Assembly: GCA_037102815.1 (NCBI GenBank)
Contig: BTPP01000006.1
Location: forward strand, 1,240,001-1,304,000
DNA: 64,000 nt
From: Neurospora intermedia
Taxonomy: Eukaryota; Ascomycota; Sordariomycetes; Sordariales; Sordariaceae
Direction: 5' to 3'
This document shows positions 57,972 to 64,000 of the stretch, piece by piece (position 1 is the stretch's first letter; every line of letters starts with the position of its first letter). Under the pieces are notes generated by a model. The model made no database searches. It was not told the origin of the DNA and saw only the letters and a list, made by a program, of their open reading frames with translations. The position numbers were made by a program, and so were the translations under genes.

Positions 57972-59428
57972 ATGGCCCGCTTACGCCCCTCCCTACGGCT
58001 ATTCCCCTCGAGTCTGCCGCGCCTTACACTCAGCCGCCACACGCGATTCGCGCTTCTCCTCATCCTAACAGCCGCCCTCATCGAAGTCTTCCTTCACACG
58101 CAACGATGGGCCGTCCGACGACCCGAGCACGAGCTCGACGAGCCCTTTTACACATCATGTCAAGAACCCGCCATTGACCAACCGCGCGAGAAGGCAGCGA
58201 TGGTGATGCTGGTCCGCAACCAGGAGCTGATGAAGGCGCTCAAGACGGTGCAAAGCATTGAGAAACACTTCAATCAGTGGTTTCACTACCCCATCGTGTT
58301 CCTGAACGATGAGCCGTTCAGCAAGGAATTTATCAGCGCCATGAACGCGACTGTGAGTGGGGAAGCAAGGTTTGAGCTCGTGCCGAAGAAGGAGTGGCTG
58401 TTTCCCGAGTGGATGGATGTGACGGATGCGCAGGCATCTATCAAAGCACAGGGGGAGGCGGGGATCTTGTATGCTGGGTTGGAAACTTATCACCACATGT
58501 GTCGGTTTTACTCTGGGTGAGTCTACCTAGCCACGGTTCTCCGTTGCTTCCTCCACCCACGTTTCTTCTAACCCCCCCCAATCTGTTCCCCTTTACAGCA
58601 AATTCTACACCCTCGAAGCACTCAAAGACTACGCCTGGTACTGGCGGATCGAGCCAGACGTCGAATTCTACTGTTCCATCACCTACGACCCTTTTGTCGA
58701 AATGGCCAAGCACGACAAAGTGTACGGTTTCACCATCGCTCTGCCAGAGGAGCCGCGGACGTGTCCGAGCCTCTTCCGCAAGATAGCCGACTACAAGGAG
58801 TTGAACAACATTCCAACTACCGAGCTGTGGAAGGCCACGGTAGCTGCTTCGTGGGTACCTTGGCCACTCCGTTCCTTCATGGGTTGGTTTCGGCACCGCG
58901 ACCGCTCCGGCGATGGGTGGAGTTTGTGTCATTACTGGTCCAACTTCGAGATTGCCAACCTGGACTTTTTTCGGGGAAAGGACTATCAGCGGTTGTTTGA
59001 GTATCTCGATAAGACTGGGGGATTCTACTACGAGCGGGTACGTTGTTTCTTATTTTCACCAGGACAGTCTTCAGACCAAAGTACTAACACCTCTATGTCG
59101 TTCTCAGTGGGGTGACGCAGCCGTCCATTCTCTCGCTTTGCACATGCTTCTTCCCTCCCACAAAGTTCACCACTTTGAAGACTTTGGTTACCGTCACGAC
59201 TGGTATTACCAATGTCCAGCCAATGCACCAAATGGTCAACTGTTCGAGTCGAAGCTACTTCCTGATGGTCCATATAGCCCAGAACGTGAAGGCGGTATTG
59301 GGTGCCGGTGCGAGTGTGACGGGCGGAGGACTCGGAACTTTCCAGCGTATTGCACGAATAAGCTCAAAGAACCTAATACGGCCAAGCGTCTGGGTATGGT
59401 AGAATCGGTTCGCAGCTGGTTCCCATGA
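57972..59428 (+). CDS. GT15 alpha-1,2-mannosyltransferase (Ktr/Kre2 family)
   Basis: Golgi type II enzyme adding alpha-1,2-mannose from GDP-mannose to N- and O-glycans. Exons 57972-58516, 58599-59037 and 59108-59428 join across 82-nt and 70-nt introns, giving 434 aa. A short cytosolic tail precedes an anchor helix at about 25-43 (FALLLILTAALIEVFLH). GT15 blocks follow in order: MVMLVRNQELMKALKTVQSI, PIVFLNDEPFSKEF, the metal-site region YWRIEPDVEFYCSITYDPF, then WSNFEIANLDFFRGKDYQRL, GGFYYERWGDAAVHSLAL and HHFEDFGYRHDWYYQCP. All hallmark motifs are intact. It is tail-to-tail with the GT32 gene 400 bp downstream. The specific Ktr orthologue is not assigned. Confidence 0.94.
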
Positions 59429-59832
59429 CGTCTTCCAGAGATAATAAGAATCGGAAGATGAAACCTTCTTTGAGCTGGCACATTAGAGATGGGAAACTTG
59501 AGATGATTTAGCATCGAGCCGGTGTTTGGGAAAATAGTATAGGATACTGTGTAGCGTCCACGGTATCACTTCCCAGAAATGCAAACCATTAACGATTACC
59601 ACTAAGAATTACCACATGAAATGTTTTAACAACGATACCGTTCTAGAGCGCCAAAGCGCCTTTGGTCCCTTCATTGAACCTTCTTACCGAACCTTATTTC
59701 TTGCTGACCTAGACAAACACCGAACGCCGAATGAAGTGTTAACCGCACCATACTCCTCCAAACCGGAACGTTAAGATACCCAGAAGTTGCCCATTATAAC
59801 TCTATCTCCTCTTTCCAACCGCACTCCCCTAT
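59429..59832. other. Convergent terminator region between GT15 and GT32
   Basis: 404 nt, AT-rich, no coding signal; shared 3' flanks of two converging genes. Confidence 0.5.
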
Positions 59833-61125
59833 TCACAAGTCATCCTCCAAAAACCTTCTCACCAACAAATTAAACCTCGTATCCTTCGTCCTAATCACCT
59901 CGGGCGTCAACCACTTCAAATACCTATCCCAGGCCATCTGCCCCCACGCATGATACGCCATCTGATTCTCAAACAAGCCTCCTCCATTCCTGGCAATCTG
60001 TCCCTCCCAGAACTCCTTTTCCTCTTTCGTCTTCAAGGGAGTATGCATCCACTCGATGTGTCTCCATGTCCAAGTGGGCCAGAAGAAGGCATCAGGAGGT
60101 AAGGCGCAGACATCACCTCCCTTTGCTGCATCTTTCCCATCTTCTTCTTTTCCCCTTGTCTCTTCTTCTTTACCTATATGTACCACATCGTCACCGCTTT
60201 CGTCCTCGTAACTTCCTCCTTGCTCAGCAAGTTGCTTGGGCAACAAGACACTCCGATAATTCCACGCCTCCTTCTCCAGATCCACATTCTCGTAGGTGTC
60301 CAGCCATCGTCTGATAAACGTCGCGTTGGGGCGAGCGACGATAACAGCGTTGCATAGACCCCAGCGGCTGCCGCCTTCGTAGCCTAGCAATGTGTCTCGT
60401 TGGCGGCCACCATCACTACCTCCTCCTGGGGATGATAACAAGGGGGAAAAGGAGCGAAAAGCAAACACGTCTATATCCAGATAAATCCCCCCCTGTTCCA
60501 ACAGGATTTGCAGCCTCAACGTGTCAGACAGATGAGCATACTGCGTTTTGCTTGTTTTCTCTTCTGGTGGTGGCGGGTGGTGAACGAGCTTAAACTTGTC
60601 CGGCCACTTCTGCGCCAGCCTCCGGATCCAGGGGTTAGAGAGCGGATCGGCGCCCGGATCGGGAGACGGGGGAGAAGAGAGGTATGTATAGTGCAAGTTT
60701 AGGATAGTCGGCTGTAGAGAAACCAGAGCGGCGCGTACTGCGAGGTAGGACAGGAAGTCAAAGTGCCCGGCTGAGGGGTGAGACTGCGGGTTTGCGAGGC
60801 CGTAGATGAAGTGGACTATGTTGGGGATGGAGGCTTCTCGTGAGAAGTGGGATGGATGGCCATTTTCGTTTTCTTTGTTGCTGTTGCTCTCGGACCCGGA
60901 TCCGGACCCGGACCCGGGAAAGGAGACATGGCCGCCGCCACCACCACGGAGACAGGCGAGCTCGGAGTCGGTGGGTGTGAAGGTTTGTTCAATGGAGCGC
61001 TGGCCGGAGAAGGGATTTGTTTGGCGGACGTAATCACCGTAGTAGTAAAGGCTGGGGAAGAAGATGTAGGTGAGGATGAGACCAGTTATGACGGGTAGGA
61101 CACGCCGGGTGAGTTTTGTTATCAT
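59833..61125 (-). CDS. GT32-type glycosyltransferase, Golgi type II membrane protein
   Basis: Sugar transferase of the DXD-containing GT32 group (Och1-like/alpha-1,4-GlcNAc transferase-like); donor and product are not readable. Single exon, 430 aa, ATG at 61125. An N-terminal anchor VLPVITGLILTYIFFPSLYY spans about residues 9-28. A Gly/Ser-rich stem follows (SFPGSGSGSGSES). The GT32 core opens PNIVHFIYGL and contains the metal-binding DXD as D217-I-D219 in EQGGIYLDIDVFAFRSF. Downstream come GLCNAVIVARPNATFIRRWL, an acidic variable insert (EETRGKEEDGKDAAKGGD), and FFWPTWTWRHIEWMHTPL. The preserved DXD suggests an active enzyme. Confidence 0.9.
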   Translation of the reverse strand: MITKLTRRVLPVITGLILTYIFFPSLYYYGDYVRQTNPFSGQRSIEQTFTPTDSELACLRGGGGGHVSFPGSGSGSGSESNSNKENENGHPSHFSREASIPNIVHFIYGLANPQSHPSAGHFDFLSYLAVRAALVSLQPTILNLHYTYLSSPPSPDPGADPLSNPWIRRLAQKWPDKFKLVHHPPPPEEKTSKTQYAHLSDTLRLQILLEQGGIYLDIDVFAFRSFSPLLSSPGGGSDGGRQRDTLLGYEGGSRWGLCNAVIVARPNATFIRRWLDTYENVDLEKEAWNYRSVLLPKQLAEQGGSYEDESGDDVVHIGKEEETRGKEEDGKDAAKGGDVCALPPDAFFWPTWTWRHIEWMHTPLKTKEEKEFWEGQIARNGGGLFENQMAYHAWGQMAWDRYLKWLTPEVIRTKDTRFNLLVRRFLEDDL

Positions 61126-63401
61126 GATTTGAGTGAGAAGTGAGTCCAGTCAGGAAGCCTTGACGAGCTGGCGGCTTGTGGACAGGGATCAACCCGATAA
61201 AAAAATAAAAAAAAAGACAAGAACGGTAAAGTTAAAAGGTCTGGAAAGGCTGGGTTATGGTAGTCGTAATTTGATGTTTCGTCACTGTCATGTCAAACTG
61301 GAGTGCCTTCCAAAGAGGAAATAAATCGTTATGGTGAAATGAAGCCGAAGGAAGGGAAGTGAGGGGAAGACATCGATGGAAACAGACGCCGTTGCACAAA
61401 ACCGAGCATGTTTTTCTAGTTTAGCCCGCGCGCGGTCATAGTACGGAGCTCAGAGGACGGCGATCACCTCCATTCTTGAATATTTAGAATATCAGCTAAA
61501 CTTACTTGATGATGGTTGTGGGGTTTGGGTGGGACCTTTTCCTCAACAAGGCCCCCTTTTTATGAGAGTGGATTGACAAAAAGCTGACGACTCCCGCCCG
61601 CCCAAGCTCCAAGGACATTTTGCCTCAATTGTGAGTACCTCTATTGTGTATCATAGCACATTCCCAATGCGCGCATGCAGTGCCACACGTGTGTTCAGTC
61701 GCGGAAGGAACGTTCGCCCTGGCTGTCTCTCCGCACTTGCCGCTCGTTCTTGGTTGACTGCGGGAATGTGCATGTCAATGGCCTACTAAGTACAATTGAC
61801 AGGAACTCAGCTACTCAATTGTCTGGCGGGAGGACAGCTCGAGACGATGACTTCACTGTGAAGAGTTTCCTCACGCTTCCAAACACATGTTCGCGGTGCC
61901 AACAAGTCAAGATGTCTACCACTGTGTATCTACTTGTATATGTTCTTGAGGCGACAAGTGACTATGCTATTTTACATTAGACATTGCGAGGTTCACGACA
62001 GATGTGCAACTCTCGAGACTGTGTCCACTCACTTGCACTCTGCAGGTTTCTTGTTGCTCCTACTTGTTTCACCGTCGGGTTCACTACAGGTAAGGATCTT
62101 GTACAACCCATTATGAGCCCCTTTTCCATCAGTTCGCACTCTGAGCTTCAAATCCCATCCAAGCTGACTACAAAGTGAATGTATGTCTGTTACCGGCTCG
62201 AACGACAAGTCCCCGAAAATCCCAAGGCCTTGCTGTTCGACTCACCTTGGTAGACTTGTGAGCGAGAAATCTTCATCCCCTATCAAGTTTTACTAACAAA
62301 ATGAGAATAGACATGTTAGCGGTTGGGCACGCACAGTACATGATCACATTTGTTCCCATACAAGGGAAGACCTGATTATAAATGAAAAAAAAGAGAAGAA
62401 AACTGGAGAATGATAGAGGACTCATACCTGAATCGACCGCACTACAGCAGCAGATTTGGAACGGGTCACAATCGTTACAGCTCCATGTCTTGGTATATCT
62501 ACCCTCTGTACTGTTGAGGAAGGGGTACGATGGTTGTGCTGAAGGGTTCATCGCACGGCTTGGGACCCAACCAATGGCGGACAGAAGTCAAGATGGAAGG
62601 TTGAGTGGTCAGTCTTGGGGCGTTGATGGGAGGGCAAAGAAGGAAAACATACAAGTCCCTTAGGTGATCGATTCCAGACGGCTTTCTGCAACTCCAGTCC
62701 TCCTCGTCCTAATCCTTTCCATTCTTCACTTTGTCATACCCTCGAGTATGTCCCTGGCCGTCCGGCCTTCATCGGGAGAAGGGCACGGATTCTTGAAAAA
62801 GTTTCGTCACCTCCTCGTCTGTTACGCGTTGTTCATGAGCAGGTGACATCGGGTAGTTTGAATCTAGTCAGCAAGTTTTGATTTCAAGAGGCGATATGGA
62901 ACTATAGACGCGGAAATCGCAGTTGTGATTCTTCTCGGTGGTTTTCCTTTAGCAGAGGAACAGCTTGAAGGTATTTGATACTCGGGATTAACGATAAAGC
63001 ACCGGCAACGGATCAAGAACAAAACGACACATATGGAGCTTTAACCTCATGACAATGCCATTGTTGACATTAGGGGTAATCAAAAATGATAACAGGGGTG
63101 GGAGGTTATGATACGTTCGGATTCATGTAAAGGCTCGGCCCGAGTGACCAAGTCCCACTAGCCGAGAGCCCATGCCCTTTCTGGCGTTGTAATGAGTCAT
63201 TTGCATTGATACTACCTTGGCTTGTAGTAGTTAGTATACATGAGATAGCTATGGCTCCTTCCGCGAACGGTGAATATATATAGAAGGCACGTCTTGTGCA
63301 TGGGAGTAGTCACTCAACTCCAGAAACACATTCAAACCCAACATTGACTATTATAGTGATTGAACCCGCTAGGCCAAACCACAATCCAAACATATCTCAA
63401 G
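61126..63401. other. Long intergenic region and GNAT promoter
   Basis: 2.3 kb without supported genes; the 101-aa plus frame at 61675-61980 has no motif. A-rich runs lie at 61200-61215. TATATATA at 63275-63282 is 120 nt before the GNAT start and is followed by a C/A-rich leader. Confidence 0.4.
63275..63282 (+). promoter_or_regulatory. TATA-like element of the GNAT gene
   Basis: TATATATA, 120 nt upstream of the ATG at 63402, with CTCAACTCC-type leader sequence after it; a plausible core promoter by position. Confidence 0.4.
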
Positions 63402-64000
63402 ATGACTCCCAAGGACCACATACGCAGCTGGACCCGTGAGGTCGACAATACCATCTACACTTACTCAACCGACCCAAGCCTAGTTGACCTCGCCGCGCTC
63501 AACACCGCCCTGGCTTCCGACACCGTCTGGTGGGGGCGAGACCTACCAGAGGAGGCGTTAAAGCGGATGGTAGAGCACTCGTATAACTTTGCGCTATATG
63601 CCACAGAGAAGGGATGCAGTGAACAAGGTAAGGGCTTACAGGTTCAAGAACAGACAGATATACCAACACAAACACGGGACTCGCTCATGCTAACACAACC
63701 CTACCTTCAAAAAGACGGCTCCAGCCAGCAGCCGCCCCAAAAGCAACAAATGATCGGTTACGCCCGCCTAATAACCGACTACGTAACCTTTGGCTACCTA
63801 ACCGATGTCTATGTGCTGCCCGCGTATCAATGCAAAGGGCTCGGCGCTTGGATGATGGAGTGTCTAAATGAGGCGCTGGAGCAGTGGCCCGAGCTGAGGC
63901 GGGCCTTGCTGTTCACGGGCGACGCGTACGCCGCGAAGCTGTACGAGAGGACGCTGGGGATGAAGGATACGAAGGAGAGTGGGGGAAAGCTGATCATCAT
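63402..64000 (+). CDS. GNAT-family N-acetyltransferase (5' part, runs off window)
   Basis: Acetyl-CoA-dependent acetyltransferase; substrate unknown. The frame is open from ATG 63402 (TCAAGATGACTCCC) to the window end, 199 complete codons. The N-terminal half starts MTPKDHIRSWTREVDNTIYT. The GNAT core begins MIGYARLITDYVTFGYLTDV, with the acetyl-CoA loop Q-x-x-G-x-G in PAYQCKGLGAWMMECLNE, followed by RALLFTGDAYAAKLYERTLG as in GNAT proteins of fungi and bacteria. Nt 63628-63714 (87 nt, GTAAGG...AAAAAG, internal GCTAACACA) has intron signals and is a multiple of three, so it may be spliced out without changing frame, removing a Gln/Thr-rich insert between the two halves. Confidence 0.82.
   Translation, partial: MTPKDHIRSWTREVDNTIYTYSTDPSLVDLAALNTALASDTVWWGRDLPEEALKRMVEHSYNFALYATEKGCSEQGKGLQVQEQTDIPTQTRDSLMLTQPYLQKDGSSQQPPQKQQMIGYARLITDYVTFGYLTDVYVLPAYQCKGLGAWMMECLNEALEQWPELRRALLFTGDAYAAKLYERTLGMKDTKESGGKLII

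Overview
This is a 64 kb stretch of nuclear DNA from a filamentous ascomycete. I infer a Sordariomycete close to Neurospora or Sordaria from several signs: introns of about 54-90 nt with GTATGT/GTAAGT donors and CTAAC/CTGAC branch sites, C-ending codon bias in the conserved genes, wide intergenic spaces, and gene content that includes HIR1, REI1, a GH7 cellulase, a GT15 mannosyltransferase, a Pir-like wall protein and an ABCA transporter. No bacterial or organellar features, rRNA, tRNA or CRISPR array were seen.

Layout. (1) 0-17.3 kb holds four conserved housekeeping genes: the 3' part of cytosolic lysyl-tRNA synthetase, a full-length ABCA transporter, the pre-60S factor REI1 (minus strand), and an AZUL+HECT ubiquitin ligase facing away from REI1. 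(2) 17.7-24.8 kb is a run of small genes with no family I recognise (two single-exon coiled-coil-tailed proteins, a third, an 84-aa protein, and a coding-like fragment). (3) 25.4-28.7 kb holds a catalytic-domain-only GH7 cellulase and a basic coiled-coil protein with an internal 41-residue repeat. (4) 28.7-33 kb is mostly non-coding. (5) 33-45 kb holds a three-exon GT4 glycosyltransferase, a three-exon 131-aa protein, an acidic unknown, a WBP4-like U1 zinc-finger protein, a GPI-type Pir-like wall protein and a four-pass MARVEL protein. (6) 45-50 kb is gene-poor and contains an intact 383-bp MITE with TAA target duplications and a probable small secreted protein. (7) 50-64 kb holds HIR1, a lysine/alanine-rich basic protein with an apparent GC-AG intron, tail-to-tail GT15 and GT32 Golgi glycosyltransferases, and the 5' part of a GNAT acetyltransferase running off the end.

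The window is not one operon-like system. Themes do recur: four genes serve the cell surface or glycosylation (Pir-like protein, GT15, GT32, MARVEL), two serve translation and ribosome assembly (LysRS, REI1), and two are chromatin-related or basic (HIR1, the K/A-rich protein). The most notable features beyond the genes are the TAA-flanked MITE, a two-codon upstream ORF whose stop overlaps the HECT start codon, a HECT catalytic lobe split by about 165 acidic/low-complexity residues, a PIR motif placed after the cysteine module, and the block of unrecognised small genes. Splice sites were placed by eye from consensus, reading frame and family conservation, and no transcript evidence was available.
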